Shown here piece after piece: positions 40,047-50,310 of a DNA stretch of 51,434 nucleotides. Under the pieces are notes generated by a model, which was given only the letters and a program-made list of their open reading frames with translations, searched no databases and was not told where the DNA came from. Every line of letters begins with the position of its first letter. Position 1 is the stretch's first letter. The DNA is taken from positions 1 to 51,434 of the forward strand of contig JAGRFM010000057.1 of NCBI GenBank assembly GCA_020446045.1, written 5' to 3'. The stretch is from Nitrosomonas sp. Lineage in GTDB: Bacteria > Pseudomonadota > Gammaproteobacteria > Burkholderiales > Nitrosomonadaceae. The position numbers and the translations under genes were made by a program.

Positions 40047-40062
40047 TGGCATGAATCATGCT
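40047..40062 (+). promoter_or_regulatory. Predicted sigma-54 (-24/-12) promoter
   Basis: TGGCATGAATCATGCT matches TGGCACGNNNNTTGCW with the GG and GC at the exact required spacing and two mismatches (T for C and A for T). The predicted start is about 40073, leaving a 93-base leader before the ATG at 40166. Confidence 0.65.
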
Positions 40063-40165
40063 TCATTACTAAGTGAGTGGCGTTACGTTAAAATTGATAA
40101 TGTGGCGGACTTGCTAGTAAATCTTAAGAAGTACGTTCAATTTTAAAAAAGGGGAGATTTTATTT

Positions 40166-41110
40166 ATGCCATTTAAAAAAGTTGCACCAACCTATTTTTT
40201 TCTATTTGCCATATTGATCTTTTTATTCAACAGTAAGATTGTGGCTGCGCCATTTACGCAAGGTAATGTATTTGTTTCGACTGGCGTTGGCACTGTTCTT
40301 GAATATACACCAACAGGCACGCTCGTTCAGACATTAAATGTAGGAACTAGTTTTATTACAGGATCAACTTTTGATTCTTCTGGTAATTTTTATGTCACGC
40401 GTTTCAGCAACAATCAGGTACAGAAATTTGATAATCTGGGTGTCAATCAAGGTACGTTTGGTGGTGGTTACAGTACACCCGAAAGTGTAGTCATCAACGC
40501 ATCCGGTGATGTTTTTGTTGGAAGTGTTGGTGGTGGTATCAGGCAATTCGATAGTACAGGTATTTTGCAATCATCATTTATAACCGGTACGCGTATCGAT
40601 TTTATGGATCTGGCTGCGGATCAAAAGACTATGTACTACACACAAGAAGGTGGCGAGGTACATCGGGTTGATTTAAGTACCAATACTATCCTGAGTGATT
40701 TCTCGACAGCGGTTGAGAATGCTTTTGCATTGCGGATACTGGCAAATGGTTCAGTCCTGGTTGCCGATGGTAGCGATATCGAACTCCTTGATTCTAGCGG
40801 TAATCAGATAATGACGTATGATTCTGCTGGACACAATAGCTGGTTTGGTCTGAATCTGGATCCTGACGGCACTACTTTCTGGAGTGCTGATTTTAGTGGC
40901 CATGTTTCACATTTTGATCTAGCCACCGGTGCGGTTATAGATAGCTGGGATGTGGCAGGTGTTAATGGAACTTGGGGACTGGCTATATATGGAGAAATTA
41001 CCCAAGGTGGAGGTGGCGGTGGCGGTACCGTTCCTGAACCCATTACGCTTGCTTTATTCGGAATCGGTTTGCTGGGTATGAGCATAATGAGAAGATTCCG
41101 CTCAATCTGA
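40166..41110 (+). CDS. PEP-CTERM beta-propeller (NHL/SMP-30-like) protein
   Basis: AAAAGGGGAGA precedes the ATG by about 8 bases. The 314-residue protein has a signal peptide (residues 10-29, FFLFAILIFLFNSKIVAA). A repeat domain of about six blades follows, with patterns such as GSTFDSSGNFYVTRFSNNQV, SVVINASGDVFVGSVGGGIR and LRILANGSVLVADGSDIELL, typical of NHL or SMP-30-like beta propellers. A Gly-rich linker GGGGGGTVPEP leads into the sorting span ITLALFGIGLLGMSIMRRF. Exosortase would place it at the surface or matrix; the ligand is unknown. Its promoter region carries a sigma-54 site and upstream motif. Confidence 0.9.
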   Translation: MPFKKVAPTYFFLFAILIFLFNSKIVAAPFTQGNVFVSTGVGTVLEYTPTGTLVQTLNVGTSFITGSTFDSSGNFYVTRFSNNQVQKFDNLGVNQGTFGGGYSTPESVVINASGDVFVGSVGGGIRQFDSTGILQSSFITGTRIDFMDLAADQKTMYYTQEGGEVHRVDLSTNTILSDFSTAVENAFALRILANGSVLVADGSDIELLDSSGNQIMTYDSAGHNSWFGLNLDPDGTTFWSADFSGHVSHFDLATGAVIDSWDVAGVNGTWGLAIYGEITQGGGGGGGTVPEPITLALFGIGLLGMSIMRRFRSI

Positions 41111-41798
41111 GTATTTGGAAACGAGCCCGGATAAGCATTGTGCCATCCGGAATGTATAGTATTGGTGAATACGCCATTGGCTTTTAGTCGGTGGTGTATT
41201 CAAAGGATTTGTCGATCCCCAAGCGGGGGGGCTTTTAACGTTTCAGTGCTTCGATCACATATTCTTTAGGTGTTCTGTTCATCTTGAAAAAGATGATTCT
41301 TGATCAAGAAAGCTTGCCAAAGAGGCTTTAGTTGCGTGCCGGCTTGATTATTTTCGTATTATCGGACAACAGATAGTAGCTGTATGGCAAGCGCAACAGA
41401 TCACAGCCGAAATCAACCAACCGAAACAGCGGTTGAACAAGATCTCGCGTTACTGCGAGAAAAGTAGCCTGAATACAACGCTTCCGCTCAACGATTTATC
41501 CAGCAGTTTTTATCGCGGGAATCTGGAGAAAGGTTTTTGAACTGCTCTCAACGGTAAAGGTGGTATCTTGTTTACGATGTTGCGTCCGCACTTTTTCAGC
41601 TTTTACTTTCCCAATAGGCAGCATCGATTTTCTTCACGCAACACCATGGTCTGCAACAGTTCAGGAAATCAATGTTATTGACTGCTTTGAAACGGATAGA
41701 GTACCAGGAAGGAAGAAAAAATAGTTATGGCATTCAAATAATAAGCTATAGTGCGTTGTAGGAAAAACGGTAAAAAATAAAATAAAAAGGGAGAGAAT
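41111..41798. other. 688-bp gene-poor region between PEP-CTERM and RTX genes
   Basis: No intact gene is seen. A 55-codon open frame around 41370-41540 without start codon (it reads VWQAQQITAEINQPKQRLNK) looks like a gene remnant. A further minus-strand stretch near 41240-41290 reads MNRTPKEYVIEALKR before a stop and may be a fragment too. The last 100 bases hold the RTX gene's promoter and the site AAAAGGGAGAG. Confidence 0.45.
41214..41238 (+). terminator. Likely terminator after the PEP-CTERM gene
   Basis: CCCC-AAGC-GGGG with flanking bases forms a short GC stem followed by GCTTTTA. It is 105 bases after the stop codon, so it could serve the PEP-CTERM transcript. Confidence 0.5.
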
Positions 41799-44700
41799 AT
41801 GTCTGCGGGGCCGGAATTACGATCCTATGGAAGCAATCTGACACAAACGAATAATAATGTTCATGAGCTTAGAGGGCTAATCGCGAATATCGATGACAAA
41901 ATCGATAAGGTCGAAATGGCCATTGACGCGATAGACGCCGTTCAAGAAAAAGCGGACGAATTCAGCAATACCATCAGCAAACAAAAGCTTGTGCTCAAGC
42001 TGATGGATAAGGCGGGGCCGTTAAAAGTCCTGGCTAAAGTGGCGGATAAAATACTTGATGCTGTCCAGAATGTATCCAACAAAGTCAGAGACAAGGCCAA
42101 ACAACTGGCCAAGAAAATCGACGATAGTAAGCTGGAAGAGAAGCTCGATGCGGCACAGGAAAAACTGGAGTCTTTTGATATAAAACTTGCCGGCACAGAA
42201 CAGGTACTGCTTAAAAATATCGTTGCCGTCAATCAATTGATTACCGCACTGGATAAAGCCGATGAATTTGATCCAAATGGCGATCCGGCTGCGCCTGCCG
42301 CTGCAGGCGCCGATGCACTTGTTACTCCGCCGAATGCGGTGATTTCTGCTATTAACGATACTTTCGCGGAAATCAAAGAAAAAACACAAATACTCGATGG
42401 CGCAGTACCTAGCGCAACTTTCCTTCCGGTACTGAGCGTCAGAATTGCCTTTGACGATATTTCCTCATCGCTCGGTTTCCTGCGGGGGCCGCTTAATGCT
42501 GTCTCTAAAGTACTCAAACCGATTGAAGGCGTACTGGATGCAATTGGGTTTGTGTTTAAACTGACTGTGGAGCCTGTGATCAACTACATTATGGATACGC
42601 TCGGTATTAACCGTGTGATCAATACAGTTTCCGATAAAATCAGCAAGCTGTTACCTAACCCCGGTATTTTTGACAATATTCTGGAAGATTTCGATACTGC
42701 ATTTCTTGAAATTGACCCGTTAGGACAGTTTGAAGACTATCTGGGCATATCCGACTGGCTGGATGATCTGAACCAACAGGTGGTCAATCCGGTTGGCAAT
42801 GCACAAACCGGCTCCATTGGAATTGGTACACCATTGGATGATCCGTTAACAGGTACTGGCGACCATAACCTGCTGTATGGGGGGAACGGCAATGATACGT
42901 TAATTGGTGGAAACGGCATTGATATCCTGGTAGGCAGTGCGGGTAACGATTTTCTGGATGGTGGTGGCGATGCCGATATTGCCATTTTCCGCGGCAGTTT
43001 CCTGGAATACGGTTATTCTCAGTCAGCCGATGGTGAATCCATCACATTCAACCACTTATATCCATCAGACAAAAGAGTTGTCGACGGTGTGGATGAAACC
43101 AAAGATATTGATTTATTCGTTTTTTCTGATTTTAGTCTGACGCCCTCATTACTACTAAACAGCGTGTTCAGGGCGCTCGTAGGACAAAATGTACTGGACG
43201 GCACGGAGAACAGAGATTTCCTTTTTGGCGGTTCCACCGCTATTACGATTAACGCTTTTGGTGGCAATGATATGTTGTCCGGCAGTCCTGCCGCCGATTT
43301 TCTCAATGGTGGCAATGGTGATGACATGCTCGTCTTCAGCGGTGGCGAAGACATTTTTTCCGGTGGTGCTGGCAACGATACTTGGCGGTTCCCCATTAAT
43401 AATGAGAGCGGAAACCCGACTATCGATGCCGACATGGAACGTGGCACTATCTTCGCCGGCGGTGGCAACACTACCACGCTGGATTCAATTGAAAATGCTG
43501 TTGTCGAAGATGACCGTCAGGCTTTCCTGTTTGGTGATGCCGCGGACAATCGTCTGGTTGCTTCCGCTGACCGGGATGTGCTTGATGGTCGTTCCGGTAA
43601 CGACTTGCTTGATGGTGGCCCCAGTCAGGATATTCTGATCGGCGGGCCGGGTAACGACACATTATATGGTGGTGAAGGAAATGATACGCTGGTTTCCGGT
43701 GATCAAACCATAGCAGGCGTCAGCAATTTTTATGATGGCGGTGAAGGCAACTTTGATGCCCTGACTTATGCGTCTGATCTTTTCGATGTTTTGCAGCGCG
43801 AATATATCAATGATGGCATCCGGTCAAAAGCCCGTTCCCAGGATGCATCCGGCCCGGTACGGATTTTTGCTGAAACGGGCCAGATCGAACGCATGTCTGC
43901 AGACGGCAACACTGTGATAGCTACTGATACCGCCGTGAATATCGAGCGTTTTGTCGGCTCAGACTTTAATGACACCTTATACGGTGGACCCGGTACGTAT
44001 ATCGAAATTGACGGCGGAGCTGGCAATGACACACTTTATGGACAACTTGCAGGAAGGTTTGTCGGCGGTGGCAGTGGTGATGATATTGTTTACGCTGGAA
44101 CTGGCGGTGCCAACTACGATGGTGGCGGTGGTTTTGATGTGCTCTATTTAACAGAAACACCCGATGTGCGCTGGCTGGTGCGGCTGGATGGTTCTATCGG
44201 CTCCACGCTCAGAGCATTTAATGCACTTGAAGGTGAAGAACTGGCTACACCAGAAGGCAGCTTGCAGAATGAATCCGGGCCTTCTGTCATCGCGTCAGGT
44301 AATGTAACGGATTTTGACGTTTATTTCGCGGGTGATCAAGACGATCATTTTGAATTACGTGACAAGGGAGAGATTACGGTTTATGGTGCGGGGGGTAATG
44401 ATTTCATTCGAGGCAATAATGGCGGTGACAACAATCCTTCATTTAATCTTTATGGCGAACAAGGTGATGACACCATCATCATAAAAGAAGAGGGCCTTGC
44501 TGACGGCGGTGAAGGAGATGACCGTATCGAAATCGATTCTGGTTCAAGCCAGTTTGTCCAGGCGCTGGGTCATCAAGGCAATGATTTTTTTGTTATCCGA
44601 AGTGGAGAAGTCAGAATTGAAGGTGGTGAGGATCGGGATACACTTTCAGCCAATCAAAGCAGTATTTTTGCCGGTCTTGATGTCGATCTGTTAGCCGGAA

Positions 44701-46280
44701 CCATCGATACATTCGATGGCAGTGACTGGTTTTCTGGCACAGTTACCGGTATTGAAGAACTCATCGGATCAAATGAGCATAGTGATATTCTGCTTGGCGG
44801 CCATATCGGCGAACGGTTTATCGGTGGCGGTGGTAATGATGACATTCATGGACGGGATGGGCAGGATGCGCTTTATGGCGGCCCCGGAAATGATAATCTG
44901 TTCGGTGACGATGGTGACGATTTGTTGCATGGTGGCTCAGGAAATGATGTCATCGACGGCGGTGACGGTATTGATACGGCCACCTGGGCTTTTGCCGCAC
45001 CGGGCGCCAATCAGGGTGAAGTCGAAAGTACCAGCTTCGGTCATCTTGAGGCCGACCTGGTCAGCGGTAACGCCTTTTTCAGATTATTTGCCGGTGGGCA
45101 GGAAAACAGCGTGTTGATCGGAATTGAGAACATTATCGGTGGTGACGGTGACGATACGATTCGCGGTGATGATTTTGATAACATGTTGTCTGGTGGTGCC
45201 GGGGACGACCTGCTAGAAGGGCGAGGCGGTAACGATGTACTGGTGCTTGACGGTAATGACAGCGCTAACGGCGGTGACGGTGATGACCAGTTTGTCATCG
45301 GACTGGGCAATATGGACATTGACGGTGGTGACGGTATCGATACATTGGACTTCGGCGCCTTAGGCGGCATTATACGTATAGATACGGTCGCTGGTACCTA
45401 TACCGCAGAACTTGAATTTGATCAGCCTGTCTGGAAGGATAATTCAGGCTCGGAATCAAGAATTTCGGGAGGCATACAACTTACACCGCAGGATGTGCTG
45501 GAAGCAGATGCAACTTTCTCCAATTCAACCGATGATCTGGCGCTGAATTCAATTTTCGATAATGCAACGACAGATTTGGAGATTGATTTTATTACGGAAA
45601 CTGAATTTGTATCGGGAACATTTACCAATGTCGAGCTGTTTGTTGCAGGTGCCGCTCACTTGATTGGTTCTGCTGCAGATGATCACTTTAATGGGGATGG
45701 TGGTGTAAATATATTTGAGGGATCACAGGGTGACGATACTTTTGACGGTGATGCGGATACGGATACAGTCATATTTGCCGGTCCAATTTCCAATTACTCC
45801 GTGATAAAAACAACAAACGGTTTTGAGGTTGAAGATAATATCAGTAATGACGGATTTGACACACTGATTAATATCGAACGCTTGCAATTCTCAGATATCG
45901 GTATCGCGTACGATTTGGATACCAGCGCTGGAGAAGTTGCAAAACTATTGGGTGCTGTTTTCGGGCGGGCGGCAGTTACAAATAAAAAAGCAGTGGGTAT
46001 TGGGCTGGATTTTAAAAATGATGGTATGTCATATGAAGATTTGGCTGAATTGGCTATTGCTGCGAGAGGAGCAAACACACCTCAGGAAATTGTAACGCTG
46101 CTTTGGATTAATGTTGTCGGAACTTCGCCAACAACACAGCAGGCACAAAAGTTTATAGATATTCTGAATAATAACGAAATGACAATCGGTGAATTAAGCG
46201 TATTCGCAGCTGAAACTGGCCTGAATGCAGCAAATATCAACCTGGTTGGTTTGTCCAATACGGGAATTGAGTTTATTTGA
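41799..46280 (+). CDS. Very large RTX-type calcium-binding repeat protein, type I secretion substrate
   Basis: The 1493-residue protein has no signal peptide. Residues 1-340 are helical and rich in Lys/Asp/Ala, with coiled-coil segments (KLEEKLDAAQEKLESFD). From about residue 355 to 1350 it carries many RTX nonapeptides in clusters (GGNGNDTLIGGNGIDILVG, GGPGNDTLYGGEGNDTL, GDDGDDLLHGGSGNDVIDGG), which fold into calcium-filled beta rolls. Spacer domains with VRWLVRLDGSIG or FDGSDWFSGTV lie between. The last 110 residues form a conserved C-terminal domain (AKLLGAVFGRAAVTNKKAVG ... LVGLSNTGIEFI) typical of such exported proteins. Its function may be adhesion or surface layer. GGGAGAG precedes the ATG. 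No type I exporter is in the window. Confidence 0.93.
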   Translation: MSAGPELRSYGSNLTQTNNNVHELRGLIANIDDKIDKVEMAIDAIDAVQEKADEFSNTISKQKLVLKLMDKAGPLKVLAKVADKILDAVQNVSNKVRDKAKQLAKKIDDSKLEEKLDAAQEKLESFDIKLAGTEQVLLKNIVAVNQLITALDKADEFDPNGDPAAPAAAGADALVTPPNAVISAINDTFAEIKEKTQILDGAVPSATFLPVLSVRIAFDDISSSLGFLRGPLNAVSKVLKPIEGVLDAIGFVFKLTVEPVINYIMDTLGINRVINTVSDKISKLLPNPGIFDNILEDFDTAFLEIDPLGQFEDYLGISDWLDDLNQQVVNPVGNAQTGSIGIGTPLDDPLTGTGDHNLLYGGNGNDTLIGGNGIDILVGSAGNDFLDGGGDADIAIFRGSFLEYGYSQSADGESITFNHLYPSDKRVVDGVDETKDIDLFVFSDFSLTPSLLLNSVFRALVGQNVLDGTENRDFLFGGSTAITINAFGGNDMLSGSPAADFLNGGNGDDMLVFSGGEDIFSGGAGNDTWRFPINNESGNPTIDADMERGTIFAGGGNTTTLDSIENAVVEDDRQAFLFGDAADNRLVASADRDVLDGRSGNDLLDGGPSQDILIGGPGNDTLYGGEGNDTLVSGDQTIAGVSNFYDGGEGNFDALTYASDLFDVLQREYINDGIRSKARSQDASGPVRIFAETGQIERMSADGNTVIATDTAVNIERFVGSDFNDTLYGGPGTYIEIDGGAGNDTLYGQLAGRFVGGGSGDDIVYAGTGGANYDGGGGFDVLYLTETPDVRWLVRLDGSIGSTLRAFNALEGEELATPEGSLQNESGPSVIASGNVTDFDVYFAGDQDDHFELRDKGEITVYGAGGNDFIRGNNGGDNNPSFNLYGEQGDDTIIIKEEGLADGGEGDDRIEIDSGSSQFVQALGHQGNDFFVIRSGEVRIEGGEDRDTLSANQSSIFAGLDVDLLAGTIDTFDGSDWFSGTVTGIEELIGSNEHSDILLGGHIGERFIGGGGNDDIHGRDGQDALYGGPGNDNLFGDDGDDLLHGGSGNDVIDGGDGIDTATWAFAAPGANQGEVESTSFGHLEADLVSGNAFFRLFAGGQENSVLIGIENIIGGDGDDTIRGDDFDNMLSGGAGDDLLEGRGGNDVLVLDGNDSANGGDGDDQFVIGLGNMDIDGGDGIDTLDFGALGGIIRIDTVAGTYTAELEFDQPVWKDNSGSESRISGGIQLTPQDVLEADATFSNSTDDLALNSIFDNATTDLEIDFITETEFVSGTFTNVELFVAGAAHLIGSAADDHFNGDGGVNIFEGSQGDDTFDGDADTDTVIFAGPISNYSVIKTTNGFEVEDNISNDGFDTLINIERLQFSDIGIAYDLDTSAGEVAKLLGAVFGRAAVTNKKAVGIGLDFKNDGMSYEDLAELAIAARGANTPQEIVTLLWINVVGTSPTTQQAQKFIDILNNNEMTIGELSVFAAETGLNAANINLVGLSNTGIEFI

Positions 46281-46324
46281 TTTTTACAACTGCATAATGC
46301 AATCTAATAATTCTGGAAGCTAAT

Positions 46325-46365
46325 CCTGGATTCCCCAATATCTTAATGGGAAACCAGGGTTTATT
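46325..46365. terminator. Terminator between RTX gene and mutL
   Basis: CCTGGATTCCC and GGGAAACCAGG pair with one mismatch and are followed by GTTTATTTT on the plus strand. It separates convergent genes; the T tract covers the mutL 3' end. Confidence 0.75.
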
Positions 46366-48214
46366 TTCCACGCATGAATAATTTATCTAAGCTGACCATG
46401 CTCATTTCATACCAGGTTGGCCGGCCATGGTTGCATTGGTCGGCGCGTTCGGTTGCTTCCATGTCGCGCAATAATGCATTCATTTCTTCAATCGTTAGAT
46501 ATCGGTTTGCACGAACTGCACCGTGGCAGGCCATTGTCGCCAGAACCTCGTTACGTTTAGCCGTTAAAAGCTGACTGGTACCGAAGTTTTGCATTTCTGT
46601 GAGTAGATTCAGTAACAATTTTATCCAGTCAGCTTGATCAAGTATGGCTGGTACGGCACGAATTGCCAGCGTCGTTGGTGAAAGCGCAGCCAAATCGAAG
46701 CCAAGTTGTCCGAATACTTCTTGATTTTCCTCAACAAAAACAATGTCGGTACGATCTGTGTTTATGGTTAACGGAATTAGCAATTGCTGCATTGCTAAAG
46801 CCTGATTAGCCATGGCAGTTTTTAATTTTTCATACATGATACGTTCATGCGCCGCATGCATATCGACGATAATCAACCCGTTAGCATTCTGTGCCAAAAT
46901 ATAAACACCGTGTAATTGACCTACTGCAAAACCCAGTGGCGGGAAATTTTGTTGTTTTTCTGGGGTAAATGGTTGCTGTGCGGTGATTTCATGGGTTTGT
47001 TCGTGTGGCGCTTTATTTGAACCGTATGCGATATTATCAGTGGAATCTGTCTGTGGTGTATATTCAGTTTCCGTTTGAGTAATATTCCGATCATCTTCCG
47101 CAGAGAACAGCGACTGATAATACTCCATTGACTGTGCAATTTTGCCTGGTTTAACGGGGCGATGTTGAGGGTAAGACGGGATCGTTTTGGTGACAATGGT
47201 ATCTGTCATGTCAGCCTGTATTGTTTTTGAAGGTTTGGCCAAGGATTTATTGACAGTATGAAAAATGAATTGATGCATTGCACGTGGATCACGGAAACGA
47301 ATTTCCATTTTTGTCGGATGAACATTGACATCAACATCAGCAGGATTAATTTCCAAGAAAAGCACAAAACCTGGAAAACGGTCCAAATGCAATACATCAC
47401 GATAGGCTTCCCGTATTGCATGTGTTATTAGCTTGTCACGTACAAAACGGTTGTTGACGAAAAAATACTGCATATCGCGTGATGAACGTGAATATGCAGG
47501 CAAAGCAACGACACCTTTAAGCTTTATTCCAGCTGCCTCCTCTTCAATAAACGAAACTGACTTTATAAATTCATTGCCCAAAACCGACTTGATTCGTTCT
47601 GAAACATCACTGGAACGATAGTGATGGCGAAGTTTTTCGTTATGCTGTAGTGTGAATTCTATATTTGGTTGTACCAGCGCCATGCGTTTGAATACTTCTT
47701 CGCAATGCGCGTATTCTGTATTATCTGTTTTAAGAAATTTTCGTCTTGCAGGAATATTGGCATACAAATCGCGCGCATCAACTACTGTTCCCGTGATCGG
47801 TGAAGCTGGTAGGGGAGGGGTAATGGATTTACCGTTAACCTGAACTTGCCAAGCATGATGCTGATCTGCTGTCTGGCTAATCAGTGTCAAAGTAGAAATG
47901 GCTGAAATACTGGCTAGCGCTTCACCACGGAAACCCAGACTTATGATATTTTGCAAATCCTCCAGTGTGTTGATTTTACTTGTACTATGCCGCGTTAATG
48001 CGGGAATCAAATCATCTTTTGAAATGCCAACACCATTATCCGTTATACGCATCTGCTTGATGCCACCGTTTAAAAGTTGTACGTTGATTTTAGATGCTTT
48101 GGCATCGATACAGTTTTCGAGGATTTCTTTGAGAGCAGATGCTGGGCGTTCTACGACTTCACCAGCGGCAATCTGATTGATTAATAACTCAGGTAGAGGC
48201 TTAATTGTTGCCAT
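46361..48214 (-). CDS. mutL: DNA mismatch repair protein MutL
   Basis: MutL links mismatch recognition by MutS to strand removal. ATG 48214 gives the normal MATIKPLPELLINQIAAGEV; the frame runs further upstream without support. The 617-residue protein has an N-terminal ATPase domain with DNGVGISKDDL and LGFRGEALASISAIS. A disordered linker follows (about 330-430). The C-terminal domain has the endonuclease-type motif DMHAAHERIMYE (pattern D-x-H-A-x2-E-x4-E, about 480-491), plus ACHGAVRANRYL and CNHGRPTW. This suggests an endonuclease-active MutL, as in bacteria without MutH. It is divergent from rpiA, sharing an 80-base promoter region. Confidence 0.97.
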   Translation of the reverse strand: MATIKPLPELLINQIAAGEVVERPASALKEILENCIDAKASKINVQLLNGGIKQMRITDNGVGISKDDLIPALTRHSTSKINTLEDLQNIISLGFRGEALASISAISTLTLISQTADQHHAWQVQVNGKSITPPLPASPITGTVVDARDLYANIPARRKFLKTDNTEYAHCEEVFKRMALVQPNIEFTLQHNEKLRHHYRSSDVSERIKSVLGNEFIKSVSFIEEEAAGIKLKGVVALPAYSRSSRDMQYFFVNNRFVRDKLITHAIREAYRDVLHLDRFPGFVLFLEINPADVDVNVHPTKMEIRFRDPRAMHQFIFHTVNKSLAKPSKTIQADMTDTIVTKTIPSYPQHRPVKPGKIAQSMEYYQSLFSAEDDRNITQTETEYTPQTDSTDNIAYGSNKAPHEQTHEITAQQPFTPEKQQNFPPLGFAVGQLHGVYILAQNANGLIIVDMHAAHERIMYEKLKTAMANQALAMQQLLIPLTINTDRTDIVFVEENQEVFGQLGFDLAALSPTTLAIRAVPAILDQADWIKLLLNLLTEMQNFGTSQLLTAKRNEVLATMACHGAVRANRYLTIEEMNALLRDMEATERADQCNHGRPTWYEMSMVSLDKLFMRGK

Positions 48215-48294
48215 AAAATTGTACAATTGCAAAACATAAACATTATAATGATTCCAGTGTATTATTTTTAATTTTAGTTGGTAATAATAAACAA

Positions 48295-48954
48295 ATGACA
48301 CAAGATGAACAAAAGAAAGCCGTTGCTATTGCTGCGATCGATTATGTGCCGGTGGGTCGCATTATTGGTGTAGGAACCGGATCAACTGCAAATTATTTTA
48401 TTGATGAATTAGCCAAAATCAAACATAAAATAGATGGCGCTGTAGCCAGTTCGGATACTACCGCAAAACGGCTTCAATCGCATGGAATAGAAGTCATTGA
48501 TCTCAACGAAGTTGACGATCTTCCTGTTTATGTTGATGGTGCGGATGAAATCACTGAACATATGCACATGACCAAAGGTGGTGGTGGAGCGCTGACGAGA
48601 GAAAAAATTGTCGCTGCGGTTGCGAAAAAATTTATTTGCATTACAGATCAATCAAAACTTGTCAATATCTTGGGCAATTTCCCTTTACCAATTGAAGTAA
48701 TTCCAATGGCTCGCAGTTATGTTGCGCGTGAAATTACGTTGTTAGGTGGCCAGCCTGCATTACGTCAGGGTTTCATTACAGACAATGGGAATGTTATTTT
48801 GGATGTACACGGGCTACAGATTTTAAATCCGGTAGAGCTGGAAACAACTTTAAATCAAATTACGGGTGTTGTAACGAATGGACTTTTTGCGCGCCGTGCG
48901 GCTGATATTTTGTTATTAGGAACCGATGAAGGTGTAAAAACCTTTTCGAATTAA
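48295..48954 (+). CDS. rpiA: Ribose-5-phosphate isomerase A
   Basis: RpiA interconverts ribulose 5-phosphate and ribose 5-phosphate in the pentose phosphate pathway (and the Calvin cycle of autotrophs). The 219-residue protein has family length. Motifs are [13 protein letters not shown] (phosphate loop, about 26-38), [32 protein letters not shown] (about 79-100, with the catalytic Asp and Lys), and [19 protein letters not shown]. phoU follows 54 bases downstream on the same strand. Confidence 0.98.
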   Translation: MTQDEQKKAVAIAAIDYVPVGRIIGVGTGSTANYFIDELAKIKHKIDGAVASSDTTAKRLQSHGIEVIDLNEVDDLPVYVDGADEITEHMHMTKGGGGALTREKIVAAVAKKFICITDQSKLVNILGNFPLPIEVIPMARSYVAREITLLGGQPALRQGFITDNGNVILDVHGLQILNPVELETTLNQITGVVTNGLFARRAADILLLGTDEGVKTFSN

Positions 48955-49008
48955 ATATCGAACTTGTGAAAATGACTACCTTATTTTTTGAATCTAACAA
49001 GGTATCCT

Positions 49009-49716
49009 ATGGTAAATAAAGAACACATTTCCAAGCAATTTGACGCTGATCTTGAAGAAGCACGCACACGTGTTTTACAAATGGGTGGCTTTGTCGAAGA
49101 GCAAATCGAACGCGCTATGGAAGCATTGACCACTGGAAATGAAGAATTAATTGATCAGGTGATTGAATATGATCATCGTGTCAATGCAATGGAAGTATCC
49201 ATTGATGAAATCTGTAGCCAAATTATCGTTCGAAGGCAACCGACAGCGAGTGATTTGCGGTTGATCATTATGATCATCAAGACAATCACGGATTTAGAAC
49301 GTATTGGTGATGAGGCGCAAAAAATAGCACGGATGTCTAAATTGATTTATGCAAAAGACAGATTGCAAACGCCACGTTTCAAGGAAATTAAACATGTGGC
49401 CAGTATTGCAATGGATATGGTTAAAAAAGCACTCGATTCCTTTGCGCGACTTGATCCAAATTCAGCCGCACAAATTGTACGCCAGGATGAATTTGTTGAC
49501 GAAGAATTTAAGTCTATTATGCGTCAATTGATAACATTTATGATGGAAGATCCACGTAAGATATCCACTTCACTGGAGATTCTATTCGTTGCAAAGGCAA
49601 TTGAACGTATCGGTGATCACGCTAAAAACATGTCTGAATACGTTGTTTATATGGTTAAAGGGAAGGACGTTAGACATGTCAGCGCTGAAGAAATTGAACA
49701 AGAGGTTAGAGATTAA
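49009..49716 (+). CDS. phoU: Phosphate-specific transport regulator PhoU
   Basis: PhoU restrains phosphate uptake by acting between the Pst transporter and the PhoR kinase. ATG 49009 (MVNKEHISKQFDADLEE) is preceded by AAGGT; a TTG start at 48988 is less likely. The 235-residue protein has two PhoU helical repeats, with the metal-binding type motifs DLERIGDEAQKIAR (about 98-111) and KAIERIGDHAKNMSEYVVYM (about 197-216). No pstSCAB or phoBR genes are adjacent, so here it is separated from its usual operon or lies at its far end. Confidence 0.96.
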   Translation: MVNKEHISKQFDADLEEARTRVLQMGGFVEEQIERAMEALTTGNEELIDQVIEYDHRVNAMEVSIDEICSQIIVRRQPTASDLRLIIMIIKTITDLERIGDEAQKIARMSKLIYAKDRLQTPRFKEIKHVASIAMDMVKKALDSFARLDPNSAAQIVRQDEFVDEEFKSIMRQLITFMMEDPRKISTSLEILFVAKAIERIGDHAKNMSEYVVYMVKGKDVRHVSAEEIEQEVRD

Positions 49717-49761
49717 CACTCAAAGTATATAGTCGGTCAGGAGTTGTTATCCCAGCCGGGG

Positions 49762-50310
49762 TTATGAGCATGAGGTGATTTTTTCTATTCTTGCCCTGCC
49801 GCTGCTGCTCAAAATCAATTGCCGTCCCATACCTCCTGCAGCAGGCGCTGCAGGACAAAGTACAATTGTACCGGATTGCATGGCGCCACTAGTAAGTATT
49901 GTCATGCCTTGCGAATCAAAAGAAATGTAGTTGCTGACATTTGCATTGCCAGAGAAACTGTATCCGGTCTGTAATGAAGGCATGGCATGTATGAGATCTT
50001 CTCCGCCATCTCTGCTGGCGTCATTATCAAGATCGGAGAAAATAATCCAACCCTGGTTCCAATTACCCGAATTAGTACAGCTTGATCCATCCGAACTTGT
50101 GCAGACTACCACTCTACCATTTCTTTTGATCGCCTCGGAACGTGCCAGAGAAAAGTTTGATAGCATTTAAATGACATAACTGTTTAAGCGATTGCTTGTC
50201 ATAATTGTTGAATGATGGCACGCCAACCGCTAATAAAATTCCCAATATGGATATTGTTACCATCAATTCATCAACGTCAGGCCTCTGCTTATTCTAAAAT
50301 TCGCATTCAT
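49762..50310 (-). pseudogene. GspH/FimT-type pseudopilin, broken by two frameshifts
   Basis: The sequence starts MNANFRISRGLTL, then needs one inserted base near 50272 to give ELMVTISILGILLAVGVPSF, a type IV pilin leader and stalk. A second frame change near 50170 leads into SNFSLARSEAIKRNGRVVVC and the C-terminal body ending ARIEKITSCS. The leader, SLARSEAIKRN and Cys-rich body are typical of minor pilin FimT/GspH. Its first codon overlaps the stop of the preceding fragment (TGATG), so they were once an operon. It is unlikely to make a working pilin. Confidence 0.75.

Noticed and set aside
41942-42389. Overlapping minus-strand frames inside the RTX gene
   Set aside because: They are Ser/Pro- or Phe/Ile-rich shadows of the repeat coding sequence.
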